Assembly (NCBI RefSeq): GCF_014192915.1
Contig: NZ_JACHYN010000007.1
Span: forward strand, 62,001 to 126,000
Direction of reading: 5' to 3'
Origin: Azospirillum sp. OGB3
GTDB lineage: Bacteria > Pseudomonadota > Alphaproteobacteria > Azospirillales > Azospirillaceae
DNA length: 64,000 bases
This document shows positions 18,301 through 26,728 of the stretch, in pieces; the first letter of the stretch is position 1, and every line of letters starts with the position of its first letter. Position numbers and translations under genes: made by a program. The notes under the pieces are model-generated. The model had not been told where the DNA came from. It made no database searches and saw only the letters and a list, made by a program, of their open reading frames with translations.

Positions 18301-20155
18301 CGGCGAAGGGCTGGTGGCGCACCGGCAGGACCAGATCGCGGCTGACCGAGCGGCCCCCGATGTCCAGCAGGGTGGCGCGGACCACCGCCTCCAGCGGCTT
18401 GGTGCTCTCCGGCGCCTTGGGCAGCGCGAGGTCGGCCTTGGCCTGCCCGTTGCGGTTGGTGGTGAAGCCCGGCAGGTCGGTGCGCAGCGGCTTCACCTCT
18501 TCCTGAGTGAGGCCGAAGCGGTAGCCGGGCAGGTTCGGGTAGGGATTCGCCGCGGCGCGCAGCGTCACCGCCAGCTCGCCCGGCAGGCCCGCCGCCGGGG
18601 CGCCGTAGAGGAAATGCCCGTCGATGGTCAGGGTCGTCTTGCCGTCCGCCGGAAGCTCCGTCGCTTCGGCGGAGAGAGCGACCTCAAGGCGCGGCGGCAC
18701 GAAATCCTCGACCAGGAACTCGGCGCGGCCCAACACCGGGCCCATCGTGTTCGGCTGGCTCCCCACCTCCGGCTCGCCGTGGGCAGTGACCGCCCAGGTG
18801 CCGGTCATGGCGTTGGCCGGAATCTCGACGCGGGCGGCGAAGCTGCCGCCGCCGGATTCGGCGAGCGGACGGCGGTCCACCTCGAAGCCGTCGGGGCGCT
18901 GGATCTTCAGCGTGACGGGACGGCCGGTGACCGGCTTGGCGTCGGCGTCGCGCAGCAGCATCGCCAGATGCACCGTCTCGCCAGGGCGGTAGATGCCGCG
19001 TTCGGTGTAGAGGAAGGCGTCGGGCTGGCCGGGGACCGGGCGCGCCGGGACCACCGCCGCGACGCCGCCCGGCGCCGCGTTCGGCGCCCCGGCCGCCGGC
19101 GGCGCGTTGGCCAGCGTCGGCGTCACGAGGTCGAGGAAGCCGAAGTCCCCCGCCCCGCGGTAGGCGAACAGCGCCTGCACCGGTTCCCGCCCGGCGGCGC
19201 GCAGGGCGGTGAGGTCGAAGCGCGCCAGCCCGTCCGCGCCGGTCAGCGCCTTGCCCAGCTCCTCGTTGTTGCGGGCGAGCAGGCGCAGCTCGACGCCGGC
19301 CTCGGGCGTCGCGCCCTTGACGGAGCGGGCGAAGACGACCAGCGCGTCCTCGCCGGTGATGGCGTTCAGGCCGAGGTCGGAGACGACGAACCACTGGGTC
19401 GCCTTGTGGTCCCAGCCGCCGGGCTTGATGTCCTCGGTGCTGGCCACGGCGATGTAGACGCCGGGCTCCAGCCGGCCCAGAACGGCGTCGATGGGAAAGG
19501 GCGTCACCACCGCCTGGTTGCGGCTGTTGCTGATCGCCATCTCGCCGCGCCACACCTCCTGGCCGGAGCGGTCGAGGATCTCGCCGACCTCGTGGTCGGA
19601 CATCTGCTGGCCGATGCGGCCGAAATAGATCTTCTCGACCAGGCTGCGGTCGTTGATCCGCAGCACCTGGAGCTTCGCCCGGTCGAGGTTGATGGAGCGC
19701 AGCGGCAACCCGTCGGCGCCGATGCGCGGCAGGATGTAGCCGGCCCCGCGGAAGGCCAGCGCCGGCTTGCGGTTCGGCACCTCGATGTCGCGCGCGTCGG
19801 GGTTGGGCAGGCGCTTGCCGTCGCTGCCCGGCAGACCGTCGCGCAGGGTGATGCGGTAGCTCTGGCCGTGCTTCAGCCCCTCGACGCAGAGCGTGCGGTC
19901 GCGCGCCACGGCGGTCCCGTCGAAGGGCGCTCCTCCTCCCGCCGGCGTCACCTCCACATAGTCGCGGTAGCTCACCGCGCGCGACTTTTCCAGCCGGTCG
20001 GTGAAGGTGAAGCAGGCCTGCGGCACGTCGCGCTCCGCCACCACCTCGGCGGAGGACACGCCGAAGGGCACCGGTTCGGGCGGCGCATCGGCGGCGACGA
20101 CGGGGGTTGAGGACGCGACGAGGACGGCACAGACACGCGCCACTGCACGCAACAT
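15305..20155 (-). CDS. Alpha-2-macroglobulin family protein, thioester-less
   Basis: 1616 residues from the ATG at 20155, preceded by AGGGAAG; the frame is open 42 codons further but without a ribosome site. A signal peptide (about 1-22, V-V-A cut) has no lipobox Cys, so the product is periplasmic or secreted. Visible family parts are the MG2-type segment Y-R-P-G-E-T-V-H (near 410), the central A2M domain around 910-1010 and the alpha/alpha-toroid from about 1140. At the thioester position (about residue 1165) it reads G-P-G-G-L-E-M-T-A-S-R where active members have Y-G-C-x-E-Q-T-x-S-R. The role is protease inhibition or envelope protection by analogy to E. coli YfaS/MagD, which also lacks the thioester. 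No pbpC is adjacent. Confidence 0.9.
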   Translation of the reverse strand: MLRAVARVCAVLVASSTPVVAADAPPEPVPFGVSSAEVVAERDVPQACFTFTDRLEKSRAVSYRDYVEVTPAGGGAPFDGTAVARDRTLCVEGLKHGQSYRITLRDGLPGSDGKRLPNPDARDIEVPNRKPALAFRGAGYILPRIGADGLPLRSINLDRAKLQVLRINDRSLVEKIYFGRIGQQMSDHEVGEILDRSGQEVWRGEMAISNSRNQAVVTPFPIDAVLGRLEPGVYIAVASTEDIKPGGWDHKATQWFVVSDLGLNAITGEDALVVFARSVKGATPEAGVELRLLARNNEELGKALTGADGLARFDLTALRAAGREPVQALFAYRGAGDFGFLDLVTPTLANAPPAAGAPNAAPGGVAAVVPARPVPGQPDAFLYTERGIYRPGETVHLAMLLRDADAKPVTGRPVTLKIQRPDGFEVDRRPLAESGGGSFAARVEIPANAMTGTWAVTAHGEPEVGSQPNTMGPVLGRAEFLVEDFVPPRLEVALSAEATELPADGKTTLTIDGHFLYGAPAAGLPGELAVTLRAAANPYPNLPGYRFGLTQEEVKPLRTDLPGFTTNRNGQAKADLALPKAPESTKPLEAVVRATLLDIGGRSVSRDLVLPVRHQPFAVGIRPRFEGDGVPEGATAGFDVVAVGPDGQPMDKEDLSYELFEEEYDYAWFEANGRWDYKVTVRDQRVTGGTLAAQAAKPASVEAPVTAGRYRLEVFDPKTGVASSLRFAAGWWMTPTAGERPDQVDVTVMLPAYKGGETAWVYVKPPYDSEVLITVADRKIRHASTRRIGPEGAFLEIPVDPTWTGGVYVLATAFGAPDAAGGPSKGVARRAVGLSWLAVDGDERALDVRVAVPAQTEPRRSVTAEVVVEGVPEGQPAYVTVAAVDDAVLQLTDQHSPNPIDHYLGKRRLGVELRDSFGRLIDPAVLDATRTRPGAAPRLRQVGVTVPQKSERVVSLFSGVLTVGPEGKVAVPLDVPDFQGRLRLMAVAWSGDKLGRSESSMLVADPVLADLGLPRFLAPGDRSVVPVTLDNVAGPAGAYTISLIASGAVSLGEGTIAVPELGKGKRATAGRVLTANGVGTGHIALDVTGPDGLRITRQWEIPVRPASPLVTRRTASMLAPERSVELPADLLNGLRPETATAALSLGNLPDLDIPGLLTALERGGPGGLEMTASRALPLLSLGDVAVALGVASDERVKARVQRSVDRVLTFQRMDGAFAAWSPKGEADSWLTAYALDFLGRAKAAGYRVPEGPYRKGLDGLRGALDNAWVEADEQPARAYALYVLARAKMIDAGAVRYFQETFWDKLQTDFARAQVATAIAALGDKDRAAEAFGRLSGARVVSASLRDYGSSLRDEAGVVALMGESGVVERDRLTQATERLSKTYAAVRTTGVQEQAWLLQAAKALIDRAPAMKIAQKDAQGAEQVAEGVKPLFQRIDPAAPPAIRNAGGEPLRQILSVSGIADAAPGAEEQGMTVTRSLFDMTGRPADPGAVRPNDRLVVILEGSASDPVDRQILVSDPLPAGFEIEAARFAGGGAPLGDLSWLGELTAPRAVDYRDDRFVAALDMTKQAPRFRLVYLVRAVTPGDYAQPGATVEDLYRPHQSARTAASRLRVLPE

Positions 20156-20341
20156 TCGATCTTCCCTGGACCAGCCGCCCGGCGCGGCGCGCGCGGGCAT
20201 CGACGAAAACTCCGGGCCTGCGAAAACAACGCTTTCGGCAAACCGGCGCGGAGTATGCCGAAGCGCCCCTGGTTTCGCCACGGCTTTGCGGCCCCACCCG
20301 GAAAATCCCGCAAGGTGGATGGGGTGCGAATCAGGCTGGGA

Positions 20342-21970
20342 TCAGCCGGCGAATTCAAGCGTGAAGTGGCTGCCCTCGCCGGGGCGGCTGTCGATGCGCA
20401 GGCGCCCGCCATGGGCCTCCATCAGCGACTTGACGATGGACAGCCCCAGCCCACTGCCCTGCCCCGGCAGCGCCACATGCACCTCGGCCTGCCCGAAGGG
20501 CTCCGCGGCCTGGTGGAGTTGCTCCGGCGTCATCCCGATGCCGTTGTCCGTCACCCGGACGCGGCACCCGCCGCCCGGTCCGCCGTCGACCGTCACCAGG
20601 ATGCGCCCGCTGTCCGGGGTGAAGGTGATGGCGTTGGCCAGCAGATTCAGGAGCATCTGCTTCAACGCGCGCTCGTCCGCCGAGACGCAGTGATGTCCCG
20701 GCTCGACATGCATGTCCAAGCGGATGCTTTTGGCGTCGGCCTGCGGCGCCACCATGCGGAACGCCCACTCGACGACCGGAGCGACGTCGAGATCCTCCGG
20801 ATGCAGGGGCAGCGTTCCCGCCTGGAGCCGCGACAGATCCATGATGTCGTTGATCAGCCCCAGCAGATGCCGCCCCGACTCGTGGATGTCGCGGGCATAG
20901 TCGGCATAACGCCCGCCGGCCTGCGGTCCGAGCATCTGGTCGCGGATGACCTCCGAAAAGCCGAGTACGGCGTTCAACGGTGTGCGCAGCTCGTGGCTGA
21001 CGCGGGCCAGGAAATTGCGGTTCAGGGCCAAGGCGGCGCGCAGCCGCTCCGCCGTCCGGTGCTGCAGCAGAAGGAACAGCGTCACCAGCAGGATGGACAC
21101 GGTCAGGATCGCCGCCAGGAGGAACAGCGTGTTGCGCAGGTCGGCCACCGCCGCGTCGATGTCCGTCCGTGCGACGCCGACCGTCGCCACCAGCGGATAA
21201 TTCTCCACCAAGCGGTAGGCGAAGGCGCGCAGGACGCCGTCGGTCTGCGATTCCTGCCAATAGACGCCGGCGAGTGACCGGCCCAGCTCCGCCCACAGGC
21301 GGGACTGTGGGATGGCGAGCCCCACCGCCTCGACGCCCCGCGACGCGCCGCGGGCGCGGATCACCTTGTCCATCCCGATCAGGGTCACCACCCCCCGCAG
21401 CCCCAGATTGGCCTGCTGGTAGAACTCCCCCAGCACGTCGGGATCGATGTTGGCGACCACGATGCCCGCAAAGCCGCCGTCCCTGTCGGTCAGCCGCCGG
21501 CTGAGGCGCAGAAGCGGCCCGCCGCCGGTCGTCCCCGGAAAGGGCGTGCCGATGTGCATCAGGTCGCGGCCTGTGCCCTGGTGGAAAGCAAAAACCGTCT
21601 CGTCCCGCTCGTTCGGCCGCCCGTCCGGCCCCTCGCTGCGCAACAACACGGTCCCGTCGGCGTCCAGAACGGTGAAATGATGGATCAGCGTCGGATCATA
21701 GAGCGTCTGGTCGAGGAAGTTGCGGACTCCGGGCAGGCCGTTCTCCCCGAATTCCAGCGCCAGGGAGCGCAGGGTGATGTCCACCTCGTGCACCGCGCGG
21801 TGGGTGCTCTTGGCGAAGGCCTGGACCATGACCTCGGCCTTCGCCACCCCCTCCCGCGTCTGGGCGTCCAGCAGCTCGCGCACCACCTGCGCGTAGGCTC
21901 CCCAGACCACCGTGACCACGACGGCAGCGATGGCGAACACACACCAGCGGAACGAGATCGGCAGACGCAT
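20342..21970 (-). CDS. Membrane sensor histidine kinase
   Basis: 542 residues. TM1 (about 8-28) and TM2 (about 283-305) enclose a periplasmic dCache-like double-PAS domain. The cytoplasmic part has HisKA with V-S-H-E-L-R-T-P-L-N (His near 326) and an ATPase domain with N-L-L-A-N-A-I, D-N-G-I-G-M and G-Q-G-S-G-L-G-L-S. No HAMP domain is obvious between TM2 and HisKA. There is no receiver domain and no adjacent response regulator, so the partner is elsewhere. It lies 186 bp upstream of the leftward macroglobulin gene; joint transcription is possible but not shown. Confidence 0.93.
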   Translation of the reverse strand: MRLPISFRWCVFAIAAVVVTVVWGAYAQVVRELLDAQTREGVAKAEVMVQAFAKSTHRAVHEVDITLRSLALEFGENGLPGVRNFLDQTLYDPTLIHHFTVLDADGTVLLRSEGPDGRPNERDETVFAFHQGTGRDLMHIGTPFPGTTGGGPLLRLSRRLTDRDGGFAGIVVANIDPDVLGEFYQQANLGLRGVVTLIGMDKVIRARGASRGVEAVGLAIPQSRLWAELGRSLAGVYWQESQTDGVLRAFAYRLVENYPLVATVGVARTDIDAAVADLRNTLFLLAAILTVSILLVTLFLLLQHRTAERLRAALALNRNFLARVSHELRTPLNAVLGFSEVIRDQMLGPQAGGRYADYARDIHESGRHLLGLINDIMDLSRLQAGTLPLHPEDLDVAPVVEWAFRMVAPQADAKSIRLDMHVEPGHHCVSADERALKQMLLNLLANAITFTPDSGRILVTVDGGPGGGCRVRVTDNGIGMTPEQLHQAAEPFGQAEVHVALPGQGSGLGLSIVKSLMEAHGGRLRIDSRPGEGSHFTLEFAG

Positions 21971-22117
21971 CCCGGTCTTTCCACAGGCGGTCCACCGGGG
22001 CGGGTCCGGACGATGATCCGTTCCGGCCCGGCATCGACCCTACGCCACAAGGGGTATCATGTCATGGAAGCACCGGGCAAGCCCCTCCATCCCGCGTTGA
22101 TGCGGGGCAGGCTCTGA

Positions 22118-23281
22118 TCATCGACGCGCGAAATAGGACGAAAGTCGCTCAACCGCACCATCGAGGATCTCGTCCCTCTTGGAGAAGCAGAAGCGGATGA
22201 AGCTGCGCGGCGCGTCCTCGACGAAGAAGGCGCCGACCGGAATCGCCGTCACGCCGGCCTCGGCGGTCAGGCGGCGGCAGAAATCCTCGTCGTTGCCGTC
22301 GAACCCGAAGGGTGACACGTCGGCGACCACGAAATAGGTGCCGGCGGACGGCAGCACCTCGAACCCCACGGCGCGCAGCCCGTCGGCCAGCCGGTCGCGC
22401 TTGGCCTGCAGCCCGTTGGCCAGCCCCGTGAAATAGGCGTCGTCCTTGCCCAGCCCATAGGCGACAGCCGCCTGGAGGTTGGGCGGGGTGGTGAAGGTGA
22501 TGTACTGGTGCGCCTTGGCGACGGGTTGGAGCAGGTGCGGCGCGCCGGTGACGTAGCCGACCTTCCATCCGGTCAGCGAGAAGGTCTTGCCGGCCGATCC
22601 GATCTTCAGGCAGCGGTCGCGCATGCCCGGCAGGGTCATCAGCGGGATGTGCGCAAGCCCGTCGAAAATGATGTGCTCGTACACCTCGTCGCAAACGGCG
22701 AAGGCGTCGAAGCGCTGGACGAACTCCGCCAGCAGCTCCAGCTCCGCGCGGGAGAAGACCTTGGCGGCGGGATTCAGCGGGTCGTTGATGAGGACGAGCT
22801 TGGTCTTGGGCGAGAAGACCGCCTCCAGGTCGGCCCGCGTGAAGCTCCAGTCCGGGGCCTTAAGGCTGACGAAACGCGGCACGCCGCCGGCCAGCCGGAC
22901 GATCGGCAGGTAGCTGTCGTACATGGGCTGGAACAGCACCACCTCGTCGCCCGGATTGATCAGGCCGAGCAGGCTGGCGGTCAGCGCCTCGGTGGCGCCG
23001 GAGGTCACCATCACCTCGGTCTTCCAGTCAATGTCCAGCCCGTAGAAGCGCTTGCCGTGCGCGGCCACGGCCTGCCGCAGCTCCGGCGCGCCCATCATCG
23101 GCGGGTATTGGTTCCAACCTTCCAGGATGGCCTTGGCCGCCACGTCCAGCACGTCGGCGGGGCCACGCTCGTCGGGGAAGCCCTGGCCGAGATTGATCGC
23201 CTTGTGCTCGTCCGACAGGCGGGACATCACCTCGAAGATCGTCGTGCCGTAGCTCGACAGGATTGCGTTGCCGGACTTCAC
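22118..23281 (-). CDS. PLP-dependent class I/II aminotransferase
   Basis: 387 residues from the GTG at 23281, chosen because AGGAGG lies 6 bp upstream; a longer frame to 23299 would put that ribosome site inside the gene. The fold-type I signature is present: N-L-G-Q-G-F-P-D near the N terminus, V-T-S-G-A-T-E-A for phosphate binding, N-D-P-L-N-P-A, and the PLP lysine in S-A-G-K-T-F-S-L-T-G-W-K-V-G. The closest types are methionine/kynurenine/aromatic aminotransferases (YbdL-like) and DapC. Substrate assignment is not possible from sequence alone. Confidence 0.92.
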   Translation of the reverse strand: MKSGNAILSSYGTTIFEVMSRLSDEHKAINLGQGFPDERGPADVLDVAAKAILEGWNQYPPMMGAPELRQAVAAHGKRFYGLDIDWKTEVMVTSGATEALTASLLGLINPGDEVVLFQPMYDSYLPIVRLAGGVPRFVSLKAPDWSFTRADLEAVFSPKTKLVLINDPLNPAAKVFSRAELELLAEFVQRFDAFAVCDEVYEHIIFDGLAHIPLMTLPGMRDRCLKIGSAGKTFSLTGWKVGYVTGAPHLLQPVAKAHQYITFTTPPNLQAAVAYGLGKDDAYFTGLANGLQAKRDRLADGLRAVGFEVLPSAGTYFVVADVSPFGFDGNDEDFCRRLTAEAGVTAIPVGAFFVEDAPRSFIRFCFSKRDEILDGAVERLSSYFARR

Positions 23282-23383
23282 CTTGAGCCTCCTGACCACC
23301 GAAGCGGACAGGAATGCCGCAGCTGGCCGGCGCTGTCCAGCGCCCCGTCCGCAGACCGGCCCGGCGGCGGCGGACGTTCTCGG

Positions 23384-23701
23384 TCAGGCGGTGGCGGCGA
23401 CCTTGGCCCTGGCGGCGTTGCGGCGGTGGCGCAGCTTGACGCGGATGCGTTCGACGGGGCCGAGCAGCCGGGGATGGCGGCGCTTCAGCCGGACGAACAG
23501 GCGGCGGGCATCCGCGGAATTGCGCAGCAGGATCACCCCGCCGGCAAGCGCCACCGGGAAGCCGAACGGCCCCGGCAACGGCGACATCAGGGCGCCCAGG
23601 CCGATCAGGCTCCACCCCGTGCCGATCAGCGCGAGTTGCCGGACGCGGGCCAGCGTGGGTCGGGCAAGCAGCGAGCGGCGGATGGCGGCGCGGCGATGCA
23701 T
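23384..23701 (-). CDS. Small PGPGW-like membrane protein
   Basis: 105 residues from the ATG at 23701, preceded by AGGAGGA. Two hydrophobic stretches (about 23-37 and 44-60) surround the turn L-P-G-P-F-G-F-P, close to the P-G-P-G-W motif of small transmembrane proteins annotated under that name. Both ends are very Arg-rich, so the termini are probably cytoplasmic or bind anionic lipids or RNA. The function is unknown. It ends about 100 bp upstream of the aminotransferase start on the same strand. Confidence 0.75.
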   Translation of the reverse strand: MHRRAAIRRSLLARPTLARVRQLALIGTGWSLIGLGALMSPLPGPFGFPVALAGGVILLRNSADARRLFVRLKRRHPRLLGPVERIRVKLRHRRNAARAKVAATA

Positions 23702-23805
23702 CGGGGCTCCTCCTCCTGTGCCAGAAGCCATATGGGGGCCTGTGAGCACAGGGGAAGAGGACGGGGGATGTGACTTTTCGGGGGAGGAGGCGGGAAAAGG
23801 GGGTG

Positions 23806-24264
23806 TCAATGCAGCGGGGCGCCGCCACCGGGCGGCCCCAGGACGAACAGCGCGGCGGTGACCTCCGCCGGCGCGGGTGCCCATTCGAAATCGCGCATCA
23901 GCTCATTGCGGGCGGCGTCGGCGCGCTCCGCCAGGGCGTTGCAGTCGGTGCGGCCGGTCCGCCGGGCCGGCCTGCGGCAGCGTTGGTCGGCGCAGCTTTC
24001 CAGCATCAGACGGATCATCCGCTCCCGCTTGGCGGCGTCGACGAAGCCCGACTGGTCGAAATACAGCTTGGTGAAGGCGACCTCGGTCACCGTGGGCGCC
24101 GCACCCTGCTTGCCGACCAGCACCGCAGACACCAGTTCAACGCAGCGACCGGCATAGTCGGGGATCGGCGCCGTGCCGTCGTCGGCGCGGTCGTATTGGC
24201 GGCTCGGCAGCTCGACCAGGCGCCCGGTCGGCTCCTTCACGAGGTAACGGCGCCACACCGGCAT
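23806..24264 (-). CDS. Hypothetical protein with conserved-looking Cys residues
   Basis: 152 residues from the ATG at 24264, which has GGGAGGCGGAG immediately upstream; the far longer frame to 25305 overlaps the FAH gene antisense and is rejected. It starts M-P-V-W-R-R-Y-L-V-K-E-P. Cysteines occur at G-R-C-V-E-L-V, E-S-C-A-D-Q-R-C and T-D-C-N-A-L. There is no signal peptide and no membrane segment; the C terminus ends G-P-P-G-G-G-A-P-L-H. I do not recognise the family. It is divergent from the FAH-family gene at 24421 across a 156-bp promoter gap. Confidence 0.65.
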   Translation of the reverse strand: MPVWRRYLVKEPTGRLVELPSRQYDRADDGTAPIPDYAGRCVELVSAVLVGKQGAAPTVTEVAFTKLYFDQSGFVDAAKRERMIRLMLESCADQRCRRPARRTGRTDCNALAERADAARNELMRDFEWAPAPAEVTAALFVLGPPGGGAPLH

Positions 24265-24420
24265 CTCCGCCTCCCGTCTGGTTTCCCCATGGGCTGAAAA
24301 AAGGGTACACCAGACCGGACCGCGACGGAACAGCCCCTTTCCGGCTTCGGCCGGAACCGGACAGCACTCACCGGAGGAGAGGCGCGGCTCAACCTTCGGG
24401 AACGGGAAGGGTTTAGCCTG

Positions 24421-25272
24421 ATGAAACTTCTGCGATTCGGCCCGCCGGGCCATGAGCGTCCGGGCCTTCTGGACCGCAACGGTGTGATCCGCGACTTGTC
24501 GGGCGTGGTGTCGGACATCGGCCCGTCCACCCTGACCGAGGACGGTCTGGCGCATCTGCGCGCGCTCGACACCGACCGGCTGGCCCAGGTGCCGGACGGG
24601 ACCCGGCTCGGGCCCTGCGTCACCGGCGTGTCCAAGGTGGTCTGCGTCGGGCTGAACTACCGCGCCCACGCCGCCGAATCCGGCCTGCCCGAGCCGGCGG
24701 AGCCGGTGCTGTTCATGAAGGCGACCACCGCCATCTGCGGCCCCAACGATCCGGTCCAGATGCCGCGGGGCGCCACCAAGCTCGACTGGGAGGTCGAACT
24801 CGGCATCGTCATCGGGCGCACCGCCCGCTACGTCGAACAGGCCGACGCCTTCGACCACATCGCCGGCTATTGCGTCCTCAACGACGTGTCGGAACGCGCC
24901 TTCCAGACCGAGAGCACCGGCCAGTGGGTGAAGGGCAAGAGCGCCGACAGCTTCTGCCCGATCGGCCCCTGGATGGTCACCCGCGACGAGGTGCCCGACC
25001 CGCAGGCGCTGCGCCTGTGGCTGGAGGTCGACGGCCAGCCGATGCAGGACAGCACGACCGCCGACATGATCTTCGGCGTCGCCGAGATCGTGTCCTACAT
25101 CAGCCGCTTCATGACCCTGCTGCCGGGCGACGTCATCGCCACCGGCACGCCGCAGGGCGTGGCGCTGGGCCGCGGGCCGAACCACCCCTGGCTCCAACCC
25201 GGCCAGACCATGCGCCTGGGCGTCGAAGGGCTGGGCGAGCAGCGCCAGTCCGTCCGCGCCTTCGAAGGCTGA
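24421..25272 (+). CDS. Fumarylacetoacetate hydrolase family protein
   Basis: 283 residues with the FAH C-terminal domain from about residue 70 (V-C-V-G-L-N-Y-R-A-H-A). Metal and active-site motifs include K-L-D-W-E-V-E-L-G-I-V-I-G and V-L-N-D-V-S-E-R, with T-G-T-P-Q-G-V near the end. The family hydrolyses or decarboxylates diketo or oxo acids (fumarylpyruvate, 2-keto-3-deoxy sugar acids, ureidoglycolate-like substrates). The substrate is unknown here. It is followed 32 bp later by a secreted protein gene; the two may form a unit. Confidence 0.9.
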   Translation: MKLLRFGPPGHERPGLLDRNGVIRDLSGVVSDIGPSTLTEDGLAHLRALDTDRLAQVPDGTRLGPCVTGVSKVVCVGLNYRAHAAESGLPEPAEPVLFMKATTAICGPNDPVQMPRGATKLDWEVELGIVIGRTARYVEQADAFDHIAGYCVLNDVSERAFQTESTGQWVKGKSADSFCPIGPWMVTRDEVPDPQALRLWLEVDGQPMQDSTTADMIFGVAEIVSYISRFMTLLPGDVIATGTPQGVALGRGPNHPWLQPGQTMRLGVEGLGEQRQSVRAFEG

Positions 25273-25304
25273 ACGGCGCCGGGACCGGAAGGGGAGTGTC
25301 TTCA

Positions 25305-26564
25305 ATGAAGCGAAAAAGCCGTCTGGCCGCGTGGCTGCTCGCCACCGGTCTCGGCACCCTGGCGGTGTCCACTTCAGCCAGAGCCGAGGACGGCGCCGCG
25401 GCGCTGGCCGGGAAGACCTGCGGCACGCTGGAATCGCGTGTGGCGGAGATCCCCGGCTCCGGCCCGGTGTTCCTGCGCAGCTACGACAGCAGCTTCGGCG
25501 TCGGCCAGACGTCGGAGCTGCCGCTGCGCGAGGCCGCCTTCACCTACGACAACGCGCTGGCCGTCATCGCCCTGGTCGCCTGCGGCAAGACCGAGCCGGC
25601 GCTGCGCATCGGCGAATCGCTGCTCTCTGCCGCCACGCTGGACCGCGCGCGGCGCCAGGGGCGGCTGCGAAACACCTATCGTGCGGGCGCCCAGACCCAG
25701 AAGCCGATCCCGCCCAACGGCTGGTGGGACGTCACCGCCAACCGCTGGTTCGAGGACGCCTATCAGGTCGGCTCCGCCACCGGCAACGTCGCCTGGGCGG
25801 GGCTGGCCCTGATGACGCTGGGCCAAGCGACGGGCGAGGAGCGCTTCCGCAACGGCGCCGCGGAGCTGGCGCGCTGGGTGGTGGCCAACACCGCCGACCC
25901 GCACGGGCCGGGCGGCTTCAACGGCGGCGTCCAGGGCTTCGACGACAAGCCGCAGGCCCTGACCTGGAAGGCGACGGAGCACAACACCGACCTCGTCGCC
26001 CTGTTCGGCTGGCTGGAGCGCAGCGGCACGGCGGGAGATTGGGCCGGGCCGGAGAAGGCGGCGCGCGGCTTCCTCGACCGCATGTGGGCGGACGGCGGCG
26101 GGCATTTCCCCACCGGCACGGCGCCGGACGGGGTGACGGTCAACCGGGCCACGTCCGGCCTCGACGCCCAGCTCTGGCCGCTGCTGCTGCGCGGCGCGCC
26201 GGAGGCGTGGCGGGCGGCGCTGGATTATGCCGAGAAGGCCCACGGGGTGGATGGCGGTTTCGACTTCAACGACGACCGCGACGGGATGTGGGTGGAGGGC
26301 ACGGCCCAGGCCGCGCTGGTCTACCGCCTGCTGGGACGGTCCGAGGACGCGCAGCGGCTACTGGCCGAGGTCGCCAAGGAGGTCAGCCGGGGCGGCCATG
26401 TCTGGGCAACGCGCGAGGACAGCATCACCACCGGCCTCGCCATCGGGCCGGACAGCACCACGGACGATTTCCGCTACTACCGCCGCCCCCATCTGGCGGT
26501 GACGGCCTGGACGGTCCTGGCCGCCGTGGGCTGGAACCCGTTCACCGGTGAGCGGGTGAAGTGA
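25305..26564 (+). CDS. Secreted alpha/alpha-barrel (glycosidase-like) protein
   Basis: 419 residues with a signal peptide (about 1-27, cut near A-R-A) and GGAAGGGGAG 8 bp before the ATG. The mature sequence shows repeated helix pairs with Trp- and aromatic-rich loops (Y-D-N-A-L-A-V-I-A, N-G-W-W-D-V, W-A-G-L-A-L-M, W-V-E-G-T-A-Q-A-A), the look of six-hairpin glycosidases such as GH8/GH88/cellobiose-epimerase folds. No family-specific catalytic pair is secure. Five or so Asp/Glu near Y-D-N-A and E-H-N-T-D are candidates. A role in surface or extracellular polysaccharide turnover is plausible but unproven. Confidence 0.7.
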   Translation: MKRKSRLAAWLLATGLGTLAVSTSARAEDGAAALAGKTCGTLESRVAEIPGSGPVFLRSYDSSFGVGQTSELPLREAAFTYDNALAVIALVACGKTEPALRIGESLLSAATLDRARRQGRLRNTYRAGAQTQKPIPPNGWWDVTANRWFEDAYQVGSATGNVAWAGLALMTLGQATGEERFRNGAAELARWVVANTADPHGPGGFNGGVQGFDDKPQALTWKATEHNTDLVALFGWLERSGTAGDWAGPEKAARGFLDRMWADGGGHFPTGTAPDGVTVNRATSGLDAQLWPLLLRGAPEAWRAALDYAEKAHGVDGGFDFNDDRDGMWVEGTAQAALVYRLLGRSEDAQRLLAEVAKEVSRGGHVWATREDSITTGLAIGPDSTTDDFRYYRRPHLAVTAWTVLAAVGWNPFTGERVK

Positions 26565-26574
26565 AGGAAGAAAA

Positions 26575-26717
26575 GCCCCTCTCCCGCCCTGGGAGAGGGT
26601 GGCGCCGAAGGCGCCGGGTGAGGGTTGCACGAGGATCAAGAGACTGATTCTTGGCGTGACCCTCACCCTTCCCGCGCGCCGCGCGGGCGCCTTCCCTCTC
26701 CCGGAGAGGGAGAGGGA
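26575..26717. repeat. GC-rich palindromic repeat, copy A
   Basis: CCCTCTCCCG...GGGAGAGGG plus GGCGCC-GAAG-GGCGCC-type hairpin and GTGAGGGT, then an inverted half with ACCCTCACCC and CCCTCTCCCGGAGAGGGAGAGGG. It fills the junction between the convergent glycosidase-like and dctP genes and may act as terminator for both. It is related to the copies at 32652, 36916, 39719 and 43035. Confidence 0.8.
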
Positions 26718-26728
26718 GGTTCAAAGCC

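Noticed and set aside
15281..20110. 1609-codon rightward frame over the macroglobulin gene
   Set aside because: Shadow of the leftward gene, which has a signal peptide, a ribosome site and family motifs.
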